Below are positions 19,355 through 27,466 of a stretch of DNA of 64,000 nucleotides, piece after piece. The notes beneath the pieces were generated by a model. That model saw only the letters and a list, made by a program, of their open reading frames with translations. It was not told where the DNA came from and searched no databases. Positions within the stretch are counted from its first letter, which is position 1. The number at the start of each line of letters is the position of its first letter. The stretch is from JACKII01 sp041687435 (GTDB lineage Bacteria > Pseudomonadota > Alphaproteobacteria > Bin95), in the NCBI GenBank assembly GCA_041687435.1, contig JAWLBX010000021.1:1-64000 (forward strand), read 5' to 3'. The position numbers were made by a program, and so were the translations under genes.

Positions 19355-19987
19355 TCAGAGCCGCCGGCGCGCCCAGGCAAGCCCGGCCAGCGCCAGGCCG
19401 CCGCCCAGGGCCGCCAGGGTTCCCGGCTCGCTCACCTGCGATTGCGGCAACTGACAAGGCCCACTACCGGTCTGGGTCACCGTCCCATTCAGATTGCCTG
19501 CCAGAACACAGGTGTAGGCGATGGCGTTCTGGCCGATGGCCGAGGAAATTTCGTACTCGACAAAGGGCACGCCAGCCGGGGTGTTGGCATCCATCTGGAA
19601 CGGCGGGAACTCGGCCATATCCAGGGTTTCGGTACCGACCACGAAGGCATAGTTGCCTATCGCCAGCTGGTCGGGGCCGAACCGGTCCATTCGGAAGCCA
19701 CCCGTGCCGCCGCTGCTACCGGAGGCAAGGAGGCTGACCAGATTGCCGCCCCCATCGACCGTCCACAAATGCGCGGCCAAGTTCTCGGTCTGGGGTGGCG
19801 ACAAGAAATCGCGAATGTCGAACTGAAACTCGATGTCCTCGACGCTCGACACGGCGAAGAACTGAATGTCGATGGTCGCCTTGTCATTCGGATCGTCGAT
19901 TTCCAGGAAACCCGCGGTCTGGGTGACAGCCTGGGCAGAACCGGCAGACAGCAAGGCCGCCGCGGTCAAAAGGGCTAAACGGTTCAT
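19355..19987 (-). CDS. PEP-CTERM sorting domain protein
   Basis: 210-aa exported protein. Residues 1-20 are a signal peptide (ends G-S-A-Q-A). The last 25 residues are a textbook PEP-CTERM tail: V-S-E-P-G-T, then a hydrophobic helix (L-A-A-L-G-G-G-L-A-L-A-G-L-A-W) and A-R-R-R-L. Such tails are processed by exosortase/archaeosortase-type enzymes in exopolysaccharide-producing Gram-negatives; the middle of the protein, rich in beta-strand-like sequence, is not recognised. GGAGGAGAA precedes the ATG. No exosortase gene is in the window. It is 29 bp upstream of the sugar dehydrogenase gene on the same strand. Confidence 0.88.
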   Translation of the reverse strand: MNRLALLTAAALLSAGSAQAVTQTAGFLEIDDPNDKATIDIQFFAVSSVEDIEFQFDIRDFLSPPQTENLAAHLWTVDGGGNLVSLLASGSSGGTGGFRMDRFGPDQLAIGNYAFVVGTETLDMAEFPPFQMDANTPAGVPFVEYEISSAIGQNAIAYTCVLAGNLNGTVTQTGSGPCQLPQSQVSEPGTLAALGGGLALAGLAWARRRL

Positions 19988-20073
19988 TGGCGCATTCTCC
20001 TCCGGTTAGGACAGGCCCCTTTTCCATCGGGAAGAATACACAACTTTGGCATTTTACGGAATGGCAAAGAGAA

Positions 20074-20110
20074 ACCCGGCCGGTCAGTCCGAGGACTTGG
20101 CCGGCCGGGT
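20074..20110 (-). terminator. Hairpin after the TPP enzyme gene
   Basis: Perfect 10-bp inverted repeat ACCCGGCCGG / CCGGCCGGGT with a 17-nt loop, 34 bp past the stop of the minus-strand TPP enzyme gene. On that strand it is followed by TTTCTCTTTG, a weak T-rich tract, fitting an intrinsic terminator. Confidence 0.65.
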
Positions 20111-20143
20111 GCTGCAATTGCCGGTTATCAAGAATGCAAGCGG

Positions 20144-21796
20144 TTACGTCTTGGCCGCATACGGCGGCGGCACGAAATACCGCGGGAATTCGCCGATGGC
20201 GGTCATGTCGACCTCGACCATGGTCGGACCGTTGATCTTCAACGCCTCCGCCACGGTGGCGCCGAACTTGTCGCCCTCGCTGACCTTGAAGTAGGGCATA
20301 CCCGCCAGTTCCGCCAGCTTGTCCAGCGGCGGGCCGACCGGGTCGGCGAAGAAGTGCCGCTCGCCATAAAGCGCGTCCTGGATATCCTTGATGACGCCAT
20401 AGGCCCTGTCGTTCATCACCAGGATGCAGCAGTCGATATTCTCCTGCACCGCGGTCCAGATCTCGCCCAGGTTCAGGAAGAAGCCGCCGTCGCCGGTCAT
20501 CGCCACGGTCTTGCGGCCACCGCCCAGCGCCGCGCCCATGCCCAACTGGAAGCCCGGCCCGATGGCCGCGCCGACCGGATAGATGTTGGTCTCCGGCGAC
20601 AGGATCGGAAACAGGCGATAGCCCCAGGTGGTGTGCGACTTGGTAACGTCGCGCACGAACATGGCGTCGTCCGGCATCGCCGCGCGCAGCTGCTCGGCAA
20701 AGTCGGCATAGGGGCCGAGGGTTTTCTTGTAGTCGGTGTGGACGTCGACCTTCAGTTGCCTGACCTCATCGCGATAGCTCTGCGGCAGGTTCAGCTTGCC
20801 TTCCAGCCGGTCGGCCAGCGCATGCAGCGCCGCGCTGGCGTCGCCGATATGGAACAGCGAGGAACTGTAGGTCCGCCCGTTCGCCGCCGGGTCGATGTCG
20901 ATCTGGATACGGTAGTCGGGCAGCTCGACCGAAAGATCGCGCGTCTCGTGCCCGCGCACGCGGCTGCCGGCGATCAGCATGCAGTCGACGGTCTTGTAGA
21001 ACGCCTCCACGCGCGGCACGGCGATGAAAGCGCCCAGAACCATCGGGTCTGTCTCCGGCACCACGCCACGGCCGAGGCCGCTGGTCACCAGCGGAATGCC
21101 CATGTCAATGAAACGCTGCACGGCCGCGCGCGCGAACTTGGCGCCGTTGCCGGTCCACAGCAGCGGACGCTTGGACTTCAGCAGCTTTTCGGCGATCAGG
21201 TCGAGGCTGGCGGCATCGCCCGCATCCGGCGCCGGCGGCGCGATGCTCAGATGGTCCAGCAGTTCCGGGCGCGGAATCTTGGTGCGCTGGATGTCGATCG
21301 GGATTTCGACGCTGACCGGCCCTGTCGGCGGCGTCATCGCCGCGCGCGCCGCCTGCACCAGAGTGCCCAACGCGCTTTCGGCAGAGCGAACCCGGAACGC
21401 GCTCTTGCCGGTGCTCTCCAGCATGCCAAGCTGATCGGCCACGTCGTGCACTGCGCCCTGGCGCTTGTCGACATTGCCGGTCGCGGTCTGGCCGGTCAGG
21501 TGCAGCATGGGCGAGCCGGCAAATACGGCTTCCACCAGCGGGCCGGTGATGTTGGCAGCGCCCGGTCCGGTGGAGGTGAAGGCGACACCCAGCCCCCCAT
21601 TGGCACGCGCATAGGCGTCGGCCATGTGGCCCGCGCCCATCTCGCCCCGCGTCGGCACGAAGCGGATCGCGTTCCGCCGGCCGATACCGTCCAGCATCGG
21701 GATGTTGTGCACCGAAACCACGCCGAATGCGGTGGTGACGCCGGCCGCCTGCAAGAACTCCGCGACCAAGTCGCCTACCAGAATTTCGTCCGCCAT
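20144..21796 (-). CDS. Thiamine-pyrophosphate enzyme, acetolactate synthase-like
   Basis: 550-aa protein with the three-domain layout of IlvB-type TPP enzymes. The N-terminal catalytic Glu is in R-G-E-M-G-A-G-H-M-A-D-A-Y-A-R, and the TPP/Mg motif G-D-G-x(24-27)-N appears as M-T-G-D-G-G-F-F ending C-C-I-L-V-M-N-D-R-A-Y-G. No small regulatory subunit gene is nearby and the sequence is not a plain biosynthetic acetolactate synthase; benzoylformate decarboxylase-, sulfoacetaldehyde- or glyoxylate-type activity is equally possible. ATG 21796 preferred over a GTG at 21811. It is divergent from the deacetylase and SDR genes. Confidence 0.85.
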   Translation of the reverse strand: MADEILVGDLVAEFLQAAGVTTAFGVVSVHNIPMLDGIGRRNAIRFVPTRGEMGAGHMADAYARANGGLGVAFTSTGPGAANITGPLVEAVFAGSPMLHLTGQTATGNVDKRQGAVHDVADQLGMLESTGKSAFRVRSAESALGTLVQAARAAMTPPTGPVSVEIPIDIQRTKIPRPELLDHLSIAPPAPDAGDAASLDLIAEKLLKSKRPLLWTGNGAKFARAAVQRFIDMGIPLVTSGLGRGVVPETDPMVLGAFIAVPRVEAFYKTVDCMLIAGSRVRGHETRDLSVELPDYRIQIDIDPAANGRTYSSSLFHIGDASAALHALADRLEGKLNLPQSYRDEVRQLKVDVHTDYKKTLGPYADFAEQLRAAMPDDAMFVRDVTKSHTTWGYRLFPILSPETNIYPVGAAIGPGFQLGMGAALGGGRKTVAMTGDGGFFLNLGEIWTAVQENIDCCILVMNDRAYGVIKDIQDALYGERHFFADPVGPPLDKLAELAGMPYFKVSEGDKFGATVAEALKINGPTMVEVDMTAIGEFPRYFVPPPYAAKT

Positions 21797-21879
21797 CAGG
21801 CGTATCCTCACTTGTGTTCATAGGGTCCGGCCGCGATGATACCCGCGACACGCCCGCTCGCCAAGGATGCCCTCAAGCG

Positions 21880-22710
21880 ATGCCGACCCATCTCGCCAAT
21901 CTTTCCTTCGATTTCGACGCCATGTCCGCCCTGATCGCGCGCGGGATGAAAACGCCAACCGCGATCAGCCGCGGCGAATACGGCGCCATGGCGGTGCCGC
22001 GCATTCTGAAGCTTCTTGCGCGCTACAACATCAAGGCGAGCTTTTTCATTCCCGGCCTGACGCTGGAAACCTACCCCGGCCGGGTGGAGGAGATTGTGGC
22101 CGGCGGGCACGAGGTCGGCCATCACGGCTGGACGCACGTCCCCCCCGCGAACCTGGAAGACGGCGAGGAAGAGGGGCATCTGGTGCGCGGCAACGAGCTG
22201 ATCGAAAAGCTCACCGGCCAAAAGGCGCGCGGCTACCGCTCGCCCGCCTGGGACCTGTCGGACCAGACCGTCGACCTGCTGCTGAAGCACGGCTTTCTCT
22301 ACGACAGCAGCATGATGGCGCACGACTGGCTGCCCTATTACGCCCGCGCCGGCGATGTGATCCACGACGATCGCGGCATGAAATTCGGGCCGGAGACATC
22401 GTTGCTGGAAATGCCGATTTCCTGGGTTCTGGACGACTACCCGCACTTCGAATACCTGCGCACGCCGCAGGGGCTGTTTCCCGGCTTGCAGAATGCCGCC
22501 AACGTGCTGGAAAATTGGACGGACGAGTTCACCTACATGACGCGCAACACGGATTGGGGGCTGCTCACCTACACCTTCCACCCGCTGGTGATCGGCCGCG
22601 GCCACCGCATGCTGATGCTGGAACGCCTGATTCTGAACCTGCTGGAACAGGGCGCGGATTTCGTGACGCTGGAGGAGGGGGCGAAGCGCTTTCAGGCCCA
22701 AGCCGGCTGA
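21880..22710 (+). CDS. Polysaccharide deacetylase (NodB-homology) family protein
   Basis: 276-aa metal-dependent deacetylase/amidohydrolase of the PuuE-like branch. Motif 1 is S-F-D-F-D-A near residue 9, motif 2 is G-H-E-V-G-H-H-G-W-T-H with the zinc His residues, and motif 3 is G-Y-R-S-P-A-W-D. The first motif with F-D-x-D is the variant seen in allantoinase-like members rather than in chitin deacetylases, so the substrate may be a small amide. ATG 21880 chosen because upstream in-frame residues are not conserved in type. Close to an SDR and a TPP enzyme, suggesting a catabolic set. Confidence 0.85.
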   Translation: MPTHLANLSFDFDAMSALIARGMKTPTAISRGEYGAMAVPRILKLLARYNIKASFFIPGLTLETYPGRVEEIVAGGHEVGHHGWTHVPPANLEDGEEEGHLVRGNELIEKLTGQKARGYRSPAWDLSDQTVDLLLKHGFLYDSSMMAHDWLPYYARAGDVIHDDRGMKFGPETSLLEMPISWVLDDYPHFEYLRTPQGLFPGLQNAANVLENWTDEFTYMTRNTDWGLLTYTFHPLVIGRGHRMLMLERLILNLLEQGADFVTLEEGAKRFQAQAG

Positions 22711-22777
22711 GCGCGCCTGGACAGCCATTTTCCGCCCGGATAGGTTCCCCGCCATAATGACACCCCACGGAGGCCAG

Positions 22778-23554
22778 ATGCCCATGCCCTCGAAACTGTT
22801 CGATCTTTCCGGCCGCGTGGCCCTGGTAACCGGCGGCAATGGCGGCATCGGCCTCGGCATGGCCCGTGGCATGGCGGAGGCGGGGGCCGCGATCATGGTC
22901 GCCGGCCGCAATGCGGAGAAAAACGCCGCCGCGGTGGCCGCGCTTCAGGGCGTGGGCGCAGACGCCGCCGCGGTCGAGGTGGACGTAACCGACGCCGCGT
23001 CCTGCCAGGCGATGGTAGCGGCGACCGAGGAGCGGTTCGGGCGCGTCGATTGCCTCGTCAACAACGCCGGCACTGCCATCCGCAAACAGCCGCAGGACTA
23101 TTCCCTTGCCGAATGGCAGGAGGTGCTGGCCACCAACCTGACCAGCGCCTTTGTCTGCTCCCAGGCGGTCTATCCGCTGATGAAGGCGCAGGGCGGCGGC
23201 AAGATCATCATGATCGGCTCCATGATGTCGATCTTCGGCGCCTCCTTCTCCGCGCCCTATTCCTCCAGCAAGGGCGGCATCGTGCAGCTGGGCAAGTCGC
23301 TGGCCAGTTCCTGGGCAACGGACAACATCCAGGTCAACACCATCCTTCCCGGCTGGATCGACACCGAACTCACCATCCGCGCGCGCGAGCAGGTGGACGG
23401 CCTGCACCAGCGCGTCCTCGACCGTACCCCCGCCGGTCGCTGGGGCAAGCCGGAGGACCACGCCGGCATCGCCGTGTTCCTGGCCGGCCCGGGCTCAGAC
23501 TTCGTGACAGGCACCTCAATCCCAGTGGATGGGGGGTTCTCCATCCATATTTGA
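22778..23554 (+). CDS. SDR-family oxidoreductase
   Basis: 258-aa classical short-chain dehydrogenase. The cofactor loop is V-T-G-G-N-G-G-I-G-L-G, with N-N-A-G, the catalytic Ser in I-G-S-M-M-S and Y-S-S-S-K, and C-terminal D-G-G-F-S. The A-G-R-N after the second strand suggests NADP or mixed use. Resembles gluconate 5-dehydrogenase/2-deoxygluconate 3-dehydrogenase types. Shine-Dalgarno GGAGG lies 4 nt before ATG 22778. It follows the deacetylase by 67 bp on the same strand. Confidence 0.88.
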   Translation: MPMPSKLFDLSGRVALVTGGNGGIGLGMARGMAEAGAAIMVAGRNAEKNAAAVAALQGVGADAAAVEVDVTDAASCQAMVAATEERFGRVDCLVNNAGTAIRKQPQDYSLAEWQEVLATNLTSAFVCSQAVYPLMKAQGGGKIIMIGSMMSIFGASFSAPYSSSKGGIVQLGKSLASSWATDNIQVNTILPGWIDTELTIRAREQVDGLHQRVLDRTPAGRWGKPEDHAGIAVFLAGPGSDFVTGTSIPVDGGFSIHI

Positions 23555-23588
23555 GGATGGGGTTGGAACCGCAACCCGAGGGCCCGCC

Positions 23589-23900
23589 ATGCGACGCGCC
23601 CTGAATATCCTTGCCCGCCCGCTGCTGCTTGCGGGCCTGCTTGCGGTGGTTTCCGGGTGTGCGGCGCACTACACGGCCCGCATGGCCACGCCGCTCCCAT
23701 GGTGATCGACCTGCGCGGCGACCGCGGGCAGGAACGCGCCCGATATTACGACATTCCGCCTGGCCACTATCCGCCGCCCGGTTCCTGCCGCGTCTGGTTC
23801 CTGGAGCGTCTGGTTCCTGGAGCGTCCGGCGGGACAGCAACCGCCGCCGGGAGCCTGCAATGTGCGGGTGCCGCGTGGCGCGGTGCTGTTGCGGCGGTAG
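23589..23900 (+). pseudogene. Broken small lipoprotein/PPPGxC-repeat protein gene
   Basis: An ATG at 23589 opens a signal peptide with lipobox V-V-S-G-C, but this frame stops after 38 residues (TGA at 23703-23705). A second frame, entered at ATG 23698, reads I-P-P-G-H-Y-P-P-P-G-S-C-R-V-W-F-L-E-R and is then lost at a 16-bp tandem duplication (23791-23826). Removing one copy restores R-P-A-G-Q-Q-P-P-P-G-A-C-N-V-R-V-P-R-G-A and a TAG at 23898-23900. Proteins with paired P-P-P-G-x-C units and a lipoprotein signal are widespread small proteobacterial proteins of unknown function. The simplest reading is a gene inactivated by at least the duplication, and probably by a second shift between the lipobox and the repeats. 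Confidence 0.7.
23791..23826. repeat. 16-bp tandem duplication (frameshifting)
   Basis: CGTCTGGTTCCTGGAG occurs at 23791-23806 and again at 23807-23822, followed by a further CGTC, a perfect period-16 run of 36 bases. Because 16 is not a multiple of three it shifts the frame of the P-P-P-G-x-C protein. It looks like a slipped-strand duplication. Confidence 0.93.
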
Positions 23901-23953
23901 CAAGCGCGGCTTGGGCGGCATCGGCGGGCCTGCACGCGGGGCCGCCGCCGGCT

Positions 23954-24175
23954 CTATTCCCGCTTTCGGACGCATACCGCCAGCGGCCAGCGCGCGTCCT
24001 CCGCCGCCGGATCGGTCACGCCAGGGATAGAGCGGCGGTGCCAGGAGGCGGAAATCGCCGCGGCATCGGCATCCTCGTCCGCCCGTTTATGGTCGGCCTC
24101 GGTCCAGCCGCCGTTATCGTCGGCCATTAGCAGCCCCTGGCGGAAAATCCGCCGGAGAATTCGGAACAATCGCAT
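23954..24175 (-). CDS. Small hypothetical protein downstream of the STING-like gene
   Basis: 73-aa predicted protein, not recognised. It begins with a basic, amphipathic stretch (M-R-L-F-R-I-L-R-R-I-F-R-Q-G) and continues with an acidic, Ala/Asp-rich part (A-D-E-D-A-D-A-A-A-I) and R-R-S-I-P-G-V-T-D-P-A. No signal peptide, TM helix or Cys cluster. A GAGGG site sits 5 nt before the ATG, and the gene begins 47 bp after the STING-like gene on the same strand, so they may be one transcript. Short length leaves real doubt that it is coding. Confidence 0.45.
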   Translation of the reverse strand: MRLFRILRRIFRQGLLMADDNGGWTEADHKRADEDADAAAISASWHRRSIPGVTDPAAEDARWPLAVCVRKRE

Positions 24176-24222
24176 GGCACCCTCGCTTTACGCGAAAGTG
24201 CGGGTTGGCGGTGAACATTTGC

Positions 24223-25038
24223 CTAACGGCTTTCGAGGAAGTCCTGCATGATTTGCCGCAGATGCGCCTCGAACTCCTTTTTGGTGTCGCCCTTCACGAA
24301 CACGATGTTGCCCCAGTCGTCCTCCGGCAGGTATTGCTCGATGGTGCGCTGAAATTCGTCGCGCAGTTCGATGAATCGGTCCTTCCACCACTGGTATTCG
24401 ACACCGCGCCCGACCGGCATATCCGATTCCAGTTCCAGGATGATCTTCAGCATCTTCATCGTCGTCGGCATGTCGACGCGGATCGGCAGGGAAGGATTGC
24501 CCGCCTTGTGCACGGTCAGGATGGAACGGCCGAAATCGGTATCCACTTCTTCCTGTTGCAGTTCGAAACCCAGTTCGCCGATCACATCCTTGAAACCCTT
24601 CCAATAGACATTGGGCCGCTCGATCAGCGTGAAATTCGGCAGCACGATGATGATCAGGAACTTCTCCTTCCGCCGCGATAGCGCATCGACCACACCGATC
24701 AGGAAGTTCTCGTAATAGCCGGTTGCGAGCGCGCGGATGGCGGTGCGGCGGATATCCGGTATCTTGGTGATGTGGATGAAGGCCAGCGTAATGAGGACGG
24801 AGCAGCCGCTGATCAGCAAGCCGCCAAACACATCGTTTTCGGCGATGCGCCCGAACACCAGCAGCAGGTCGAGGGCCGTTTGGCCGGCAACCGCAAGAAC
24901 GCGCGAGGAAACCGCAGGGCCAAGTTCCGGAGCCTCGGCGAAGGAGCCGAGGCCCATCAGGACCAGAACCACAAGGCTGACAATCAGCACAAGATGCCAG
25001 AACCAGAGCCTGCTACGGAGCAAACGGAGTCGTCGCAT
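24223..25038 (-). CDS. Two-TM protein with prokaryotic STING-like domain
   Basis: 271-aa membrane protein. Two hydrophobic helices (about 12-34 and 71-90) are followed by a cytoplasmic domain that reads like prokaryotic STING: a helix R-A-L-A-T-G-Y-Y-E-N-F-L-I-G-V-V-D (103-119), a strand K-F-L-I-I-I-V-L-P (126-134), G-R-S-I-L-T-V with R171, and I-R-V-D-M-P-T-T-M with D189 and T193. In bacterial STING structures the D-x-P-T-T residues contact the bases of c-di-GMP, and the G-Y-Y/F-x-N-F helix lines the pocket. The N-terminal TM arrangement resembles the TM-STING type. A TTG at 25044 is an alternative start. No CD-NTase gene adjoins it, so a CBASS role cannot be inferred from context. Identification is by motif reading only. 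Confidence 0.7.
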   Translation of the reverse strand: MRRLRLLRSRLWFWHLVLIVSLVVLVLMGLGSFAEAPELGPAVSSRVLAVAGQTALDLLLVFGRIAENDVFGGLLISGCSVLITLAFIHITKIPDIRRTAIRALATGYYENFLIGVVDALSRRKEKFLIIIVLPNFTLIERPNVYWKGFKDVIGELGFELQQEEVDTDFGRSILTVHKAGNPSLPIRVDMPTTMKMLKIILELESDMPVGRGVEYQWWKDRFIELRDEFQRTIEQYLPEDDWGNIVFVKGDTKKEFEAHLRQIMQDFLESR

Positions 25039-25201
25039 CGGCAATGGTTCCCGGCTATGGATTCGCGGGGGCGCTGCGGCCCGGCTGTGGTATCAGCAGC
25101 CGCTGCGTGCCTGACAGGCGCTGGAAGTGTAGATCAGCCAGCCATGTGGTGACAACATTACCGGCGTTGAGCGGCGGACAAGGACGGATGGAAGCGGAGT
25201 G

Positions 25202-25633
25202 ATGCATACGAACGGGCCCGGCGCCGCGGACATCGCGTTCGAGGCCGACGATTGGTCGCTCAAGGCGGTCTCTGCCTCCGACCCGCGGTTCTGGCTGCGG
25301 GTGGAAAAGCCGGAGCCAGGCACCGCGGCTATCGTCGTTACCGATGCAATGCCGGGCCGCCAGGACGAGGCGGTATTGGCCTCGGCACTGGCGCAAATTC
25401 TCTCCCACTGGGAATTGCGCGGGATCGGGCGGATCGTGTTTGCCGATATCCTGCCGGGATGCGGAGATGGCGGGCAGGAAGCGGAGAGAGCCCGAGAGAC
25501 GGCGTCCTTCCTGGCCAGAGTCCTGCGCCGCGCGCTGGCGAAGGCTGGACTGCAACCGGACGCGAGTGAACTGGTGGAACGACAGGGGAAACTGGATTGT
25601 GTGTTTCGGGTTGGCGGCGCATCTCCGCGCTGA
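25202..25633 (+). CDS. Hypothetical protein divergent from the STING-like gene
   Basis: About 143-aa soluble protein, not recognised. Visible: F-E-A-D-D-W-S-L-K-A-V-S near the start, R-F-W-L-R-V-E, a strand-like R-I-V-F-A-D-I-L-P-G (78-87), and a long helical, charged stretch A-R-E-T-A-S-F-L-A-R-V-L-R-R-A-L-A-K-A-G ending in D-C-V-F-R-V. No signal peptide or TM helix. GTG 25199 is an alternative start. It shares a 160-bp divergent gap with the STING-like gene, which makes common control possible. Confidence 0.65.
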   Translation: MHTNGPGAADIAFEADDWSLKAVSASDPRFWLRVEKPEPGTAAIVVTDAMPGRQDEAVLASALAQILSHWELRGIGRIVFADILPGCGDGGQEAERARETASFLARVLRRALAKAGLQPDASELVERQGKLDCVFRVGGASPR

Positions 25634-25686
25634 TGACCCCAAACAGACCACCCTCACAGAATGATCCTTAGGGGCAGCCTCCGAAC

Positions 25687-27453
25687 CTACTCCGCCGCCA
25701 CAGGGGGCGCGCCAACCCCGCCCTCGATCAGGCTTTCGCCCGGCCTCACGATGGTGAATTTCACCGGCTCCGTCGTCACTTCGAAACCGCCTGCAGGTGA
25801 GCCAGCCTCAGCCAGCTGCACTTTGGTGAAATAGCTGGCGTCCAGGTCGCCTTCGTCCGGGAAATCGTCGCGGAAATGGGCGCCGCGGCTGTTTTCGCGA
25901 GCCAGCGCGGCATGGGCAATGGCCTTGGAGATTACAATCTGGCTTTCCAGGTTCAGCCAGTCGTGCCAGGTCAGGTTAAAGGCGGCGGAGGAGTCCGGAA
26001 TGCCGGTGGCGTGCAGTTCCGCCTCGAACCCGTCCAGCGCCTCCAGCGCCCGGTCCAGCGACTCAGCCGTGCGGATAATGCCAGCCTCGTCCCACATCAT
26101 GTCCGCCATGCGCTTGCGCAGGCCGTTCAGGTCGCCCTTCGGCAATTCGAATGGCCGCAGGGATGCGGCGGCGGCCGCTTCTGCCACCGCCATGTCCGGC
26201 TCGCGCCAGCCGGGCTCGCCTGCCACGAACGCCGCCATCTCGTCACCGGCGATGCCGCCGAACACGGTGGAGTTGGCGACGCCGTTGCCGCCCAGCCGGT
26301 TGGCGCCGTGCACGCCGCCCGAATCCTCGCCGGCGCAGAACAGGCCGGGCAGCGCCGTGGTCGTATCGACGTTGAAAACCAGGCCGCCCATCATGTAGTG
26401 CGCAGTCGGCACCACCTCGACCCGGCCTCCGGCCAGGTCGAAGCCGCAATCCGCGCAGCGCTCGACCATACCCTTGAACAGCTTGGCGACCTTCTCCGGC
26501 CCCAGGTGTTTCATTTCGATATAGACGCCGCCGTGCGGGGTGGTCTTGCCGTCCCGCATCTCGCGGTAGATTTCACGTGAAACAATGTCCCGCGTTGCCC
26601 GCTCGCCGGCCGGGTTGCGGTCCAGCATGAAGCGATGGCCGTCCGCGTTCAGCAGATAGCCGCCGGCGCCGCGCAAGCCTTCCTCCAGCACAGTGCCGGT
26701 CATGCGCGTGTCTTCGCCCGCCAGCAGGCCGGTCGGGTGGAACTGCACCATCTCCATGTCGCGCAGCGAGAGGCCGGCGGCCAGCGCCATCGCCATGCCA
26801 TCACAGGCCTTGTCGCCGCTGGGCGTGTGGTATTTGTACATGGTCGGCCCGCCACCAGCTGCCAGCAGCACCGCCTTCGCGCGCACCAGTTTGAACGCGC
26901 CGGTGCGCATGTCGGTCAGCAGCATGCCGGCGCAGGCCTTGCCTTCTCTGTCCGGCACGATGGCAAGCGCGCGGTGCTCCTCCAGCTTGCGGACATTGCG
27001 CGCCCACACCTGCTCGATCAGACGCGAGACGATTTCGATACCGGTCAGGTCGCCCTTGTGCGCGGTGCGGTCGAAGCTTTGCCCGGCAAAGGCTTTCTGG
27101 TGCAGCGTGCCATCAGGATTCCGGTCGAAGAAGCAGCCGATCTCGTTTTCCAGTTCGCGGATGCGCTCGACCGCGCCGTTGACGAGGCGCCAGGCAAGAT
27201 CCTGATCCGGCAGCCACTTGCCGCCGACGATCGAGTCCATGAAGTGCCGCTCGATCGAGTCGCCGGGGTTGATGGCCACGTTGTAGCCGCCCTGCACCAT
27301 GCGCGTGCAGCCGCATTTGCCCAACAGCCCTTTGACGGCGATGGTGATGTCCAGGTTCGGGTTGGCCTGGGCCGCGTGCAGCGCCGCCATCAGGCCCGCG
27401 CCGCCCGCGCCGATGATCAGGATGTCGGTCTGGAGCGTCTCGATAATGGTCAT
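25687..27453 (-). CDS. Succinate dehydrogenase/fumarate reductase flavoprotein subunit (non-canonical flavin site)
   Basis: 588-aa catalytic subunit of a complex II-type enzyme interconverting succinate and fumarate. The FAD fold opens D-I-L-I-I-G-A-G-G-A-G-L. Active-site residues of the family are all present: F-H-P-T-G, E-E-G-L-R-G-A-G-G, R-D-I-V-S-R, H-Y-M-M-G-G and G-A-N-R-L-G-G-N. Unusually, the segment that carries the flavin-linking His in SdhA/FrdA (S-H-T-x-x-A-Q-G-G) is G-C-T-R-M-V-Q-G-G, with C49 at the His position. FAD is therefore probably non-covalent or linked differently. Last gene of the B-D-C-A operon; GAGGAG lies 8 nt before the ATG. Confidence 0.9.
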   Translation of the reverse strand: MTIIETLQTDILIIGAGGAGLMAALHAAQANPNLDITIAVKGLLGKCGCTRMVQGGYNVAINPGDSIERHFMDSIVGGKWLPDQDLAWRLVNGAVERIRELENEIGCFFDRNPDGTLHQKAFAGQSFDRTAHKGDLTGIEIVSRLIEQVWARNVRKLEEHRALAIVPDREGKACAGMLLTDMRTGAFKLVRAKAVLLAAGGGPTMYKYHTPSGDKACDGMAMALAAGLSLRDMEMVQFHPTGLLAGEDTRMTGTVLEEGLRGAGGYLLNADGHRFMLDRNPAGERATRDIVSREIYREMRDGKTTPHGGVYIEMKHLGPEKVAKLFKGMVERCADCGFDLAGGRVEVVPTAHYMMGGLVFNVDTTTALPGLFCAGEDSGGVHGANRLGGNGVANSTVFGGIAGDEMAAFVAGEPGWREPDMAVAEAAAAASLRPFELPKGDLNGLRKRMADMMWDEAGIIRTAESLDRALEALDGFEAELHATGIPDSSAAFNLTWHDWLNLESQIVISKAIAHAALARENSRGAHFRDDFPDEGDLDASYFTKVQLAEAGSPAGGFEVTTEPVKFTIVRPGESLIEGGVGAPPVAAE

Positions 27454-27466
27454 GGTTGGGGTCTCC

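Noticed and set aside
23657..24130. 157-aa frame through the P-P-P-G-x-C region as an intact gene
   Set aside because: After the 16-bp duplication it turns into Ala/Gly-rich sequence overlapping the convergent small gene; the restored frame explains the region better.
24223..25633. A complete CBASS system around the STING-like gene
   Set aside because: No CD-NTase, TIR domain, Cap2/Cap3 or other known partner is encoded on either side; only the STING-like protein can be supported.
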